Shown here: positions 43,883 to 52,244 of the stretch, in pieces
How positions within the stretch are numbered: position 1 is the first letter of the stretch
How the letters are laid out: each line of letters opens with the position of its first letter
NCBI GenBank assembly: GCA_910574965.1
Contig: CAJTDB010000008.1
Location: forward strand, 1-64,000
Length of the DNA: 64,000 nt
Direction of reading: 5' to 3'
Source of the DNA: Lachnospiraceae bacterium
Lineage (GTDB): Bacteria; Bacillota; Clostridia; Lachnospirales; Lachnospiraceae
Notes under the pieces: model-generated
What the model was told of the DNA's origin: nothing
Seen by the model: only the letters and a program-made list of their open reading frames with translations
The model's database searches: none
Position numbers and translations under genes: made by a program

Positions 43883-45526
43883 TTAGCCGGATTGCTCTGA
43901 CTGCTCCCAAATTAAGAGATGCAGAAGCACCGGCGCCCCTAACATAACCGGATAGGCATAGCGCAAAAGAGCTCCGGGGCCTAAAAAGCTAGTCCCCATA
44001 TAAGTCCAGAAGGGAAGCATCCACAAAAGTCGTACATACGTTCTCCGATAGACCACATACAGCCCTGCATACACCATCAGCCAGAAATAAAATCCCATGG
44101 AAAAAAGCTCCCGTACCACCGGCACCTGCCGGAAGACGGTATCGGACCCCACGGCCGTATAATAACGGCAAAAGTCGGGAACGACCGGCTCCATCTGCAC
44201 ATGGGGATAGTTCGGGTTGTCCTTTTCAATGTCAAAGCAGACAAAGTCCAAATATTCCTCTGAGGTATTCGGATACCAGAAGGCGGCAGTCGTATTCAGA
44301 AATGCATCTATATAAATCTTCTTATTTCTCCATCCGACGGTCAGCCAGGTTTTTAAAAATGCCGCCCGCTCTTCTGCAAACGCTTCTGTATGAAAATGAT
44401 TTTTAATAGGGTCGGACAGGTTCGGCGTATACTGGGCCAACGTCTCCTCGTCCATAACCGGACGAATCACTTCCATCTCTTCCGGACGAATCTCCCCTCC
44501 GGCAGCGTACGTACGCCCAAGAGTCTGCATAAAGATGCTGTATGCCTCCCTGGCATTCCCAGGCTCTGCCCCAAGCAAACGGATTAACGGTCCGTTGTAA
44601 ATCTGATACAAAAGCAGTATTCCCGCAGAAAGCACCAGCAGCTTTTTCCAGTATGCCCGCAGAAAGAACAGCAAAAAGGGCAGGCACAAAAGCAATGTAT
44701 GAAAGCCATTGTTGCGGAACAGAAACAAAAGGCAGAAGACAAGACCGCCCTGCAGTACTTGTCTGTAATCTTGAAAATATTCCTGGGGATTCTGACACAT
44801 CCTGCTGATCTGTATGACACTTAGAACAAAGATTCCGGAAAATAAAGTATCCTTCGTTGTATACACAGCCATCATCCCATGAAACGGAAAAAAGGCCAGG
44901 TAACATACAGTCCCCGCCTGCAGCCAAAACGGCGCTCTCTCCTGCCGGAGAAACCGCAGCAGATACGCAAAAATGCCGGACAAAGCCGCCATCTGCAAAA
45001 TCGTATAGACAGCCGCCGCTGTATTGTCGGACAGGCCCGCCGCCCGTGCCAGCGAGAAGATGCCGCAGAGAATGCCCGTATGCAGAAGCGGATGATGAGC
45101 CGTCAGCCAGCCGGAAAACGTCCACCCCACCTGATTGGGCGCATCTGCCGCAAAAAGTCCGGGATATCCTCCGAGAAATGCCGGAAGAAAACTGATGAAA
45201 AAGAAAGCCCATGAGGCTAAAAAAGCATATTTTCCCTGGAAAAGACTGAACAGCGGCTCTGAAAGGGACCGTCTTTTCCTCCCTCCGGAAAGAAACGGGC
45301 TTTTTGGGTCTGTGATCCGGTCCGTAAAAAGCAGCAGACCAAAAACGATCACTGCACTGAGCGGAAGACGGCAGAGGATCCGATGAAAAATAGTCCTATG
45401 CCATGGATTGTCGGACAGAACCCAGATGCTGCCATAATGCTTCAGCATATAACCGCAGCGGTCAAAAGCAGCAAACAGCGTACCGCCCAGCAGGCCAAAG
45501 ACAACCCTGCGCAATCTATTCTGCAT
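43883..45526 (-). CDS. DUF6020-family membrane protein
   Basis: A 547-residue membrane protein with about 12 hydrophobic segments, which I recognise as DUF6020-like from the loop GYPGLFAADAPNQVGW and TAHHPLLHTG. A conserved extracellular segment (AQYTPNLSDPIKNHFHTE) is also seen in the 630-residue protein at 50163-52052 (YDPITSDPVKFTYHGE). The family is probably a GT-C-type glycosyltransferase; function is not proven. It overlaps the GT2 gene end by 11 bp, so both form one transcript. Confidence 0.78.
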   Translation of the reverse strand: MQNRLRRVVFGLLGGTLFAAFDRCGYMLKHYGSIWVLSDNPWHRTIFHRILCRLPLSAVIVFGLLLFTDRITDPKSPFLSGGRKRRSLSEPLFSLFQGKYAFLASWAFFFISFLPAFLGGYPGLFAADAPNQVGWTFSGWLTAHHPLLHTGILCGIFSLARAAGLSDNTAAAVYTILQMAALSGIFAYLLRFLRQERAPFWLQAGTVCYLAFFPFHGMMAVYTTKDTLFSGIFVLSVIQISRMCQNPQEYFQDYRQVLQGGLVFCLLFLFRNNGFHTLLLCLPFLLFFLRAYWKKLLVLSAGILLLYQIYNGPLIRLLGAEPGNAREAYSIFMQTLGRTYAAGGEIRPEEMEVIRPVMDEETLAQYTPNLSDPIKNHFHTEAFAEERAAFLKTWLTVGWRNKKIYIDAFLNTTAAFWYPNTSEEYLDFVCFDIEKDNPNYPHVQMEPVVPDFCRYYTAVGSDTVFRQVPVVRELFSMGFYFWLMVYAGLYVVYRRTYVRLLWMLPFWTYMGTSFLGPGALLRYAYPVMLGAPVLLHLLIWEQSEQSG

Positions 45527-46463
45527 TCTTTACAAGCTCCTTATAACGCCGGTCCATTTCCATAAGGCTCATCTCAAATTCCTGTCGGTTCCTCTGGGCG
45601 CCTGCCGCTAAAATCAGCCCCGCAAACACCGACTGAATGGCCGCCATCCACCCAAACCCGCATACAATCAGCGTAGGATATTTGGGCACCAGACCTGTAT
45701 GAATATATTCTGTGAGCACCGGAATGAAAAAGCATGTGCTGACTACCGCCAGCAGAAGCGACAGCCCTCCGAAAAAGTTCATAGGTTTGTAATTGCGGTA
45801 CAGCTTTGCAATGCTCATAAGCACCTTTGCCCCATCGGAAAATGTATTGAGCTTGGACTCACTGCCTTCCGGACGGTCCCGGTAATCAATGACTACATTT
45901 TCCACCTGCATATTTTTGTCCGCCGCATGAATGGTCATCTCGGTTTCAATCTCAAAGCCTTTGGACAGCACCGGAAAAGTTTTCACAAAAGCGTAGCTAA
46001 ACGCCCGGTAGCCGGTCATAATGTCTTTGATCTCTGTATGGAACAGGCGGTTGATCGTTCCCCGGACGAGAGAATTGCCGAAATTGTGAAACGGACGTTT
46101 ATTTTCCGTAAAATAGGTGGAAGACAGCCGGTCACCTACCACCATATCCGCCTGATGCAGAAGGACCCGGTCCACCATCTCTCTGGCAAATTCTGCCGGG
46201 TACGTATCGTCTCCGTCGGTCATGACATATACCTTTGCGTCAATCTCTCTGAACATCCTTCGTATGACGTTGCCCTTTCCCTGCTGGTATTCCTGGCGCA
46301 CTACAGCCCCTGCTGCCTCTGCCAGCGCAACCGTACGATCGGAGGAGTTATTGTCATATACATAAATGACCGCCTCCGGCAGAACTTTCTGAAAATCCCG
46401 CACCACCTTTTCCACTGTTTTCTCTTCATTATAACATGGTATTAATACTGCTATTTGGTCCAA
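45516..46463 (-). CDS. GT2 glycosyltransferase (DPM1/GtrB-like)
   Basis: A 315-residue enzyme: a GT-A domain with VLIPCYNEEKTV near the N-terminus, VMTDGDDTYP carrying the DxD metal motif, and a C-terminal pair of hydrophobic segments (FFGGLSLLLAVVSTCFFIPVL; LIVCGFGWMAAIQSVFAGLIL). This layout makes polyprenyl-phosphate sugars for membrane GT-C enzymes, fitting the overlapping DUF6020 gene. I chose the TTG start at 46463 (GGGGAG upstream) since the longer ATG-start frame would place the promoter inside the gene. Confidence 0.85.
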   Translation of the reverse strand: MDQIAVLIPCYNEEKTVEKVVRDFQKVLPEAVIYVYDNNSSDRTVALAEAAGAVVRQEYQQGKGNVIRRMFREIDAKVYVMTDGDDTYPAEFAREMVDRVLLHQADMVVGDRLSSTYFTENKRPFHNFGNSLVRGTINRLFHTEIKDIMTGYRAFSYAFVKTFPVLSKGFEIETEMTIHAADKNMQVENVVIDYRDRPEGSESKLNTFSDGAKVLMSIAKLYRNYKPMNFFGGLSLLLAVVSTCFFIPVLTEYIHTGLVPKYPTLIVCGFGWMAAIQSVFAGLILAAGAQRNRQEFEMSLMEMDRRYKELVKNAE

Positions 46464-46501
46464 AATATCTGTCTCCCCGGAATTTATCGGTATTTTTCTA
46501 T

Positions 46502-46531
46502 AGTATAGCATATCCTGCCCTTTTTTACCAA
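46502..46531 (-). promoter_or_regulatory. Promoter of the GT2/DUF6020 operon
   Basis: On the minus strand, TTGGTA (46526-46531), an 18-base spacer and TATACT (46502-46507). It sits inside the extended open frame and argues for the shorter GT2 start. Confidence 0.6.
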
Positions 46532-46603
46532 TAGTATTCGGACAATCTTGCGTAAGACCCGTACTTAGATACTGTTTTGATGCCTTTGTACCGCACCCGC
46601 ATG

Positions 46604-47296
46604 TCAGATGATATTCGCAAAGATGGATGCCCCGACTACCGTCAGCAGCCCTGCCACTGCGATGGACAGGCTGCTCATTGCGCCCTCTATCTCTCCTATC
46701 TCCATGGCCTTTACTGTGCCAATGGCATGGCTGGAGGAACCGATGGCAATGCCTTTGGCGATTGGGTCTTCGATATGAAAAAGCTTCAGAACTGCTTCCG
46801 CAGTCATATTTCCCAGTACGCCGGTAAGAATAATAACTGCCACGGTAATCGTCACCATGCCGCCCAGCTCCTCGGAGATTCCCATACCGATGGCCGTCGT
46901 GATGGACTTCGGAAGCAGCGTTACATACTGCTCATGAGTAAAGCCAAAGAGCAGCGCGCACGTCAGAATGCTCAGAATGCTTGTGAGTACTCCGGACAGG
47001 ATTCCGCCAAAGATGGCCCCTGCATACTGTTTTAAAAGGTCGATCTTCTCATAGAGCGGCACCGCAAGACACACCGTCGCCGGGGTCAGCAGATAGCTTA
47101 GATATTTTGCTCCTTCGTAATAAACCCCGTAATCAATCCGAAAAAGCGTCAGAATGCCCATAACCGCCAGAACCGACAAAAGCAGCGGATTAAAAATCGC
47201 CAGCTTCCATCTGCGCTTCAGGAACGCGCCTCCCTCATACGCCGCCACGCTGACCAGCACTCCAAAAAATACAGAATCGCAGAAAAGTTCTTTCAT
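46604..47296 (-). CDS. lrgB: LrgB/CidB-family membrane protein
   Basis: A 230-residue protein with six or seven hydrophobic segments and the family segment 'PKSITTAIGMGISEELGG'. LrgB partners LrgA in modulating murein hydrolase activity and in metabolite export (pyruvate or glycolate in relatives). It overlaps lrgA by four bases (ATGA). Regulators such as LytSR are not present here. Confidence 0.9.
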   Translation of the reverse strand: MKELFCDSVFFGVLVSVAAYEGGAFLKRRWKLAIFNPLLLSVLAVMGILTLFRIDYGVYYEGAKYLSYLLTPATVCLAVPLYEKIDLLKQYAGAIFGGILSGVLTSILSILTCALLFGFTHEQYVTLLPKSITTAIGMGISEELGGMVTITVAVIILTGVLGNMTAEAVLKLFHIEDPIAKGIAIGSSSHAIGTVKAMEIGEIEGAMSSLSIAVAGLLTVVGASIFANII

Positions 47297-47652
47297 TTCT
47301 GTTTCCTCCCCTGTCTTCGAATCAGATACTGCGTCACCTGTCCGCTCACGCCCATAACCAGAACGGTGGAAACTGCCGTCGCCGCTGCCACCTGCCAGAA
47401 AATGCCGGACAGCGCTCCCCAGGATTCCAGAAGCCCCACGGCGGCGGGAATGAACATCAGCGGCATAATTTCGATGAGAAACTTTGATATTTCTTTAACA
47501 GACTCCAGCGGAAGCAATCCTGTAAGAAGAGCGGCGAGAAGCAGCAGAAGTCCGTAGATGGATGCCGGCACCGGCAGCGGAATCAGGAACTTCAGCATCT
47601 CTCCTGCAAATGAAAACAATAAGATCCATAAAAACTGTCGTATATATTTCAT
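47293..47652 (-). CDS. lrgA: LrgA/CidA-family holin-like protein
   Basis: A 119-residue membrane protein with four hydrophobic segments and the family motif PVPASIYGLLLLL. Holin-like LrgA forms a unit with LrgB. ATG at 47652 follows AGGAAAG; the upstream frame has no ribosome site. It is divergent from dgt. Confidence 0.9.
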   Translation of the reverse strand: MKYIRQFLWILLFSFAGEMLKFLIPLPVPASIYGLLLLLAALLTGLLPLESVKEISKFLIEIMPLMFIPAAVGLLESWGALSGIFWQVAAATAVSTVLVMGVSGQVTQYLIRRQGRKQK

Positions 47653-47775
47653 ACTTTCCTTTCTCTGCCCGTCGGGCAGACTGTTTGTACTGCACTGCTG
47701 CACAGCATAGCATATTTCCTGCATTCCGGCAATGGTCTGCGGCAGCTTTCCATGGCATATTCTGCAAAACTGCGC

Positions 47776-47781
47776 TATAAT
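47776..47781 (+). promoter_or_regulatory. -10 box for dgt
   Basis: TATAAT at 47776-47781, about 45 bases before the dgt ATG. The -35 region at a 17-base spacer (TGGCAT) is weak. Confidence 0.5.
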
Positions 47782-47825
47782 AGAGACGGACATTTACGCC
47801 AGAGCAAAACCGAAAGGGGATCTAC

Positions 47826-49133
47826 ATGAGTACAACGTTGGAAAAAAACAGAGAAGAGATCAAGAAAACATTTCTGCTCCCGCTAAGGGAGAACGAAAGA
47901 TTAAGCGAACGGCTGCATGAAGAATCCAACAGGACCAGAGCAGACGGCGAATATCAGAGAGACTATACAAGGATTCTGTATTCCTCATCCTTTCGGCGGC
48001 TGCAGGGAAAGATGCAGTTGTTTGCCGTACAGTCGGATCAGTTTATCCGAAACCGCCTGACCCACAGTCTGGAAGTGGCGCAGATTGCCCGTTCCATCGC
48101 CATGGAGATCGGATACACGCCCGGAGAGATCTATATCGTGGAGGCATGCTCCCTGGCCCATGACATCGGCAACCCGCCTTTCGGACATGCCGGCGAGAAA
48201 TTTCTCAATGATCTGAGCCGCGATATCGGCGGCTTCGAGGGAAACGCCCAGACGCTGCGCATCCTGACGACGGTAGAACAGAAGCGGGCGGATTTTCAGG
48301 GGCTGAACCTGACCTACCGGACTCTGCTCGGAATCTTAAAATATTTTAACCGGTATAACAAAGACCTGGGAGAGGACGCATTCTCCAGTCAGAAATTCAT
48401 CTACCGCAGAGACTACGACCTGATCAGTCAAATCGTCAGGGACACCGGAGTCGTGCTTCGGACTCTGGATGTGCAGATCGTCGATCTGGCCGACGAAATC
48501 GCCTATGCGGCCCATGATCTGGAGGACGGTCTTCGGATCGGCGTCTTTCATGTGGATGAGATCATGCATGATTTCTGCCGAATCGATACGGACGACACGA
48601 GCCGGCGGATGCTGAAGGAAATCTTTGAGGAAAGCAGAGAGCGGGCGGGATTTCAGAACCGGAATATTTCTTCGGCGGATTTTTCCAAGTTGTACCGCAA
48701 GGAAGTCACCTCCCGGATTATCCATACGCTGATCAACGACATCGGCATCGTCCGGCTGACGGAGGAAGGAAAGGCCCGAAGGGGCACAAAACAGGAGACG
48801 GAGATCGGCTTTGTGAACTATGGAAAGCTGGCTTCCGGCCTGAAAGCCACCACCTACGAATGCATTACAAACAACGACAAAGTCTATGCCTATGAGAGCA
48901 CCGGCAAAAACATGCTCCGGAAGCTGAACGACTTCTACAATGACCGCCCCTCCTACCTCCCGCCGGAATACCGGGCCGAAAATATCGTCCGGCAGTATGC
49001 AAAGGCGTACAAAGAGGAGAACCGGGACGGCGGGCTTCTGAAGAAGCTCCAGAAGCGTCTGGTCATGGACTACATTGCCGGTATGATGGATGCGTATGTG
49101 AAGACGTCCTACGACCGGCTGATCAAAAGCTGA
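47826..49133 (+). CDS. dgt: dGTPase-family HD phosphohydrolase
   Basis: A 435-residue deoxyguanosinetriphosphate triphosphohydrolase-like protein. The HD metal motif is spread over LTHSLEVAQIARS, SLAHDIGNPPFGHAGE and the Asp of 'VDLADEIAYAAHDLED'. These enzymes hydrolyse dGTP or related dNTPs to the nucleoside and tripolyphosphate. AAGGGG precedes the ATG. It stands alone on the plus strand. Confidence 0.92.
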   Translation: MSTTLEKNREEIKKTFLLPLRENERLSERLHEESNRTRADGEYQRDYTRILYSSSFRRLQGKMQLFAVQSDQFIRNRLTHSLEVAQIARSIAMEIGYTPGEIYIVEACSLAHDIGNPPFGHAGEKFLNDLSRDIGGFEGNAQTLRILTTVEQKRADFQGLNLTYRTLLGILKYFNRYNKDLGEDAFSSQKFIYRRDYDLISQIVRDTGVVLRTLDVQIVDLADEIAYAAHDLEDGLRIGVFHVDEIMHDFCRIDTDDTSRRMLKEIFEESRERAGFQNRNISSADFSKLYRKEVTSRIIHTLINDIGIVRLTEEGKARRGTKQETEIGFVNYGKLASGLKATTYECITNNDKVYAYESTGKNMLRKLNDFYNDRPSYLPPEYRAENIVRQYAKAYKEENRDGGLLKKLQKRLVMDYIAGMMDAYVKTSYDRLIKS

Positions 49134-49140
49134 ATTTCCC

Positions 49141-49181
49141 TGTCCGCCCCGGCTGTCTTCGGGCCCGCCGGCCCGGACGGA
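49141..49181. terminator. GC-rich hairpin between dgt and the barstar-like gene
   Basis: GTCCGCCCCGGC and GCCGGCCCGGAC pair with small bulges around 16 bases. No T-run; it probably ends both convergent transcripts. The complement of the first arm starts 7 bases after the dgt stop. Confidence 0.5.
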
Positions 49182-49209
49182 GAAAGGGCGGGCAGTCCTG
49201 TTCCTCCGG

Positions 49210-49479
49210 TCACATCACGCGCACGTGTATATTGGGATTCAGTTCGGCCGCCCTTTCCAGAACGTGCATCAGAAGCTGCGCGCGTTTTCCGAACGTATGT
49301 TCTAGAAGTTCCGGATTGCGGACGACCACTTCAGTCTCTTCCCCTACGTCGCTCAGACAGTCATAAAGCGCGTCCAGATTCCGCCCGTACCAACATGGAA
49401 AATTCAGCCCCTTTGCCAGAAGCGTATGCAAAGTTTCCTTGTCCCGTATCGTTGCTCCGTCCAGTATACAGGTCTGCAT
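49210..49479 (-). CDS. Barstar-family ribonuclease inhibitor
   Basis: An 89-residue protein aligned to barstar: LDGATIRDKETLHTLL and the binding helix WYGRNLDALYDCL with the two aspartates that plug the barnase active site. It is cytosolic, as expected for an immunity protein that protects the cell before export of the RNase. The start ATG (49479) overlaps the RNase stop codon; an in-frame ATG one codon upstream is the alternative. GGAGGAG precedes it. Confidence 0.88.
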   Translation of the reverse strand: MQTCILDGATIRDKETLHTLLAKGLNFPCWYGRNLDALYDCLSDVGEETEVVVRNPELLEHTFGKRAQLLMHVLERAAELNPNIHVRVM

Positions 49480-50072
49480 CATGTCTCCTCCCCGTATAAA
49501 AGCTCAAAGGACTCGTAGTGGTCCTCCGTATAATAGATCAGCCCGTCATTGGAAAATACCATCCGTTTTGCGCCTCTTTTGTCTGCTCCCAAAGTATCAA
49601 TATCGCATTCGGTATAGACCCGGCCCTCTGCTTCCGGCAGAAGGCCCTCATAATTGCCGAACCGGTTTCCTCCGATACACTTTCCGGGCGCATAAGGTTC
49701 CAGAGAGCCGCCCTCCCATCCAAGCTCCTGAGCTTCTTTTTTCGTGATAAAGTTGTCCGGCAGATGCCCGTACAGATGGATGTATTCGGCCACTTCCTCT
49801 TTGGAAGTGTAGGTCCCGTCTTCCGGCAGCACATTTGCATCTTTTGTTTCCGCCTGTTCCTCTGGTTCTTCGGGAACTTCTTCTTCGGCCGGACTCTCTG
49901 AAGGTGCATCCGGTTCTGCAGTTTCCTCTTGGTCTTCGGGTTCCTCTGCGTCTGTCTGTGTCTCCTGCGTCTCTGGAGCAGGCTGGTTGTCGAATGCACG
50001 TTCCGATATGCCGCAGGCTGCCAGCAATAGGGCCGCAAGGGCAATCACCCATAAACGCATCCATTTTTTCAT
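49479..50072 (-). CDS. Barnase-like ribonuclease lipoprotein
   Basis: A 197-residue protein: lipobox LAAC (Cys20), an acidic linker rich in Glu/Pro/Ala (about residues 25-80), and a C-terminal RNase N1 domain. All catalytic positions of barnase are kept: Lys111 in FITKKEAQELGW, Glu155 in YTECDI, Arg170 in AKRMVF, His185 in TEDHYESF. It would cleave RNA outside the membrane, with barstar encoded next (ATGA-type overlap). The start is either ATG 50072 or TTG 50078; the latter has better ribosome-site spacing. Confidence 0.88.
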   Translation of the reverse strand: MKKWMRLWVIALAALLLAACGISERAFDNQPAPETQETQTDAEEPEDQEETAEPDAPSESPAEEEVPEEPEEQAETKDANVLPEDGTYTSKEEVAEYIHLYGHLPDNFITKKEAQELGWEGGSLEPYAPGKCIGGNRFGNYEGLLPEAEGRVYTECDIDTLGADKRGAKRMVFSNDGLIYYTEDHYESFELLYGEET

Positions 50073-50094
50073 TTTCAATCTTATCCTCCTACTA

Positions 50095-50175
50095 TTTTAA
50101 GCTTTGCATCTGCTCCAAACGTCCTCTCGCCGCCAAAAGGCACATTTCGGACAAATGCTGTTTTAAGTTTCCGCA
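50095..50175 (-). repeat. Degenerate palindromic element, locus 6
   Basis: Plus-strand reading shows AGCTTTGCATCTG...AAATGCTGTTTTAAGTTTCCGCA, in the same position and direction as the other loci (between two leftward genes, next to a ribosome site). Only the outer ends are recognisable. The stop codon of the next gene (TTA at 50163-50165) lies inside it. The identification is weaker than for the others. Confidence 0.5.
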
Positions 50176-52052
50176 CTTCTTATACTCTGCACTGCCATAG
50201 GCGCGAAATAAGGCACGCTGAAAATCACCGGCATAATATACCGCACCTGATAATTAAAAGTCGGCGCCGCGATGCATACCAGGAGCGCCAGCATCAGCGG
50301 GATCATAGACAGCAGATATGATTTTCGCCCTGCCCCTATGAAAAATGCCGCCAGCAGAATTGTCATCCAGGATACAAATCCTGCATTTTCGAACCAGTTC
50401 AGGACCGGGACTCTGGACAGTAGCTTGGCCGTACGCTCCATCACATGCCGGACACCGGCTAATTTCTCCGGCTGCACAATCTCCCAGCGAATCTCCTGCC
50501 CCTCGATTTGGGACGTCATCATATAGTTGTGCGCATAACCTTCTTGATAGAACCAGCCGTAGGCATTGTTCATTGCTGCCTGCAGGGCACTGCCCGGATG
50601 TTTGATAAGCTGTCCCAGCCACACACCGAAGTAATCCGCCAGCTCTCCTGCCGATTCCCCATGATACGTAAATTTCACCGGATCGGACGTAATCGGATCG
50701 TAAAGCTCTGCCAGATTCTCATAGTCCAGTACCTGTCCAATGATTCTGGCTTCCTCCTCCGTGACCTCATTTCCATAATCTCTCACATAACGGGCTGTCT
50801 GCTGAAAAGGAATGGACAGTGCTTCCTGCGGGCCGTTGTCTTCCACGCCGCAGGCCGGCAGCAGCACCTTCTGATATCCGGTAAACAGCACTGCCGGAAG
50901 CAGCAGGACGAATATGAGCCGGCGGCACCCGGCACGGTCTTTCTTCCACAGAACCCGGTATCCGTAGACGGACATACCGATGCCCGCCGCCGCAATCAGG
51001 TAAAATCCCTCATTCCGAAAGCAGGCCGCCCCCATGCCGGTCAGCACGAGTCCGGCAGCCTGTCCCAAGGACAGCCGTTTTCCTGTTCCCATCGTCCGGA
51101 TAAGCTCATACAGCAGCAGTACGAAAAAAAGCACGCAGGCCGTATAGGGAATATCTTTTTCCACCACTGTGGATTCCATCGGGAAAAACTGCACCACACA
51201 GATAACCGCAAGAGCAGACCACCGGAGGAAATACGGCGTTTCCCATCGTTTCATCAGTACGAATCCATACGAAAATGCTGACAGCAGAAGAAAAAGCTGC
51301 ACGAGCAGATTCAGGAAGAAACCAAAGGTATAGGAACCAAAAAGCCCCCCAAGCTCCATAATCAGGCTCAGCAGAATTGTATGCAGAGGCGGATAATAAT
51401 TATTAATGGCTCCCCAGTAGTACTGACGCATCTCCGCCAGTGTCTCCGGCATCGCCGCACCTGGAAATTTTGCCAGGATATAAGGAAGCCAGAAGAGAAA
51501 AATCACTGCCATAGGGCCCCAAAACGCATACCGTTCCATTATAAGCTCTGTAAACGCTCCCGCCGGGCGCTGCCGGCCGGATGCCGCCCTTAAAAGCCAT
51601 CCCAGCAGCAGCCGAAAAAGCCGGCCGAACAATACAAAAAATCCCGCCATCATCCCGGCGGACACTGCCAGATGAAAGGTATCCATAAAGACCAGATTCC
51701 AGGAATTGGTATAGCGGAAGCTGTATCCGAACACCAGAAAGAACGAAGTGAAAAGAGCCGGAATCCGATAAGACCACTTCGAGATCCCCCCTTCCCACTG
51801 TCCGTCCGTCTTATGAAAGAATAAAAATACCAGCAGGGCCAGTATCCCGTCCCGGTAGGTAAAGACCGGAAGCACATATTCCAGCTTTTTAATCAGAACC
51901 GCCAGATGCGTAAAAAATCCTCCTTTGGCCGCCTCTTCCCCAATCGCACTAAGATCTGCGTTCAGACTAACCATCAGCGCCAGACACGCCAGTGCTCCAT
52001 AAAACCAGTTTTTCCTTTCGGAACAAAAGTCCGTTATTTTTTTATTTTTCAT
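50163..52052 (-). CDS. DUF6020-family membrane protein, second copy
   Basis: A 629-residue membrane protein with about 12-14 hydrophobic segments and the DUF6020-like loop 'MRQYYWGAINNYYPPLHTILLSL'-type order, plus the shared YDPITSDPVKFTYHGE segment. It is a paralogue of 43883-45526. Likely a GT-C-type transferase for surface glycans; not proven. The start is uncertain: the ATG at 52052 was chosen, but an upstream ATG (52067) exists. Confidence 0.75.
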   Translation of the reverse strand: MKNKKITDFCSERKNWFYGALACLALMVSLNADLSAIGEEAAKGGFFTHLAVLIKKLEYVLPVFTYRDGILALLVFLFFHKTDGQWEGGISKWSYRIPALFTSFFLVFGYSFRYTNSWNLVFMDTFHLAVSAGMMAGFFVLFGRLFRLLLGWLLRAASGRQRPAGAFTELIMERYAFWGPMAVIFLFWLPYILAKFPGAAMPETLAEMRQYYWGAINNYYPPLHTILLSLIMELGGLFGSYTFGFFLNLLVQLFLLLSAFSYGFVLMKRWETPYFLRWSALAVICVVQFFPMESTVVEKDIPYTACVLFFVLLLYELIRTMGTGKRLSLGQAAGLVLTGMGAACFRNEGFYLIAAAGIGMSVYGYRVLWKKDRAGCRRLIFVLLLPAVLFTGYQKVLLPACGVEDNGPQEALSIPFQQTARYVRDYGNEVTEEEARIIGQVLDYENLAELYDPITSDPVKFTYHGESAGELADYFGVWLGQLIKHPGSALQAAMNNAYGWFYQEGYAHNYMMTSQIEGQEIRWEIVQPEKLAGVRHVMERTAKLLSRVPVLNWFENAGFVSWMTILLAAFFIGAGRKSYLLSMIPLMLALLVCIAAPTFNYQVRYIMPVIFSVPYFAPMAVQSIRSAET

Positions 52053-52244
52053 AATTATGATCCACATCCTTTTTTCGGTTTGTCAGATTTCATTCACTTT
52101 ATACAAATTATAGATCATATATAAACTGATTTTCAACTGAAATAATGAACATTCGTCATTTTTACTATTGTAATTTATATTCTGTTCATATACACTCTTT
52201 ATATATAAATGTAATAATCATTACAAAAGAAATGAGCGCGGAAC

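Noticed and set aside
43556-43900. Ala-rich frame overlapping the cysteine-rich gene
   Set aside because: No ribosome site. The overlapping frame at 43513 has GGAG and a plausible N-terminal segment.
46464-46511. Longer ATG start for the GT2 gene
   Set aside because: This segment contains a near-consensus promoter, so the transcript would start inside it; the TTG at 46463 has a good ribosome site.
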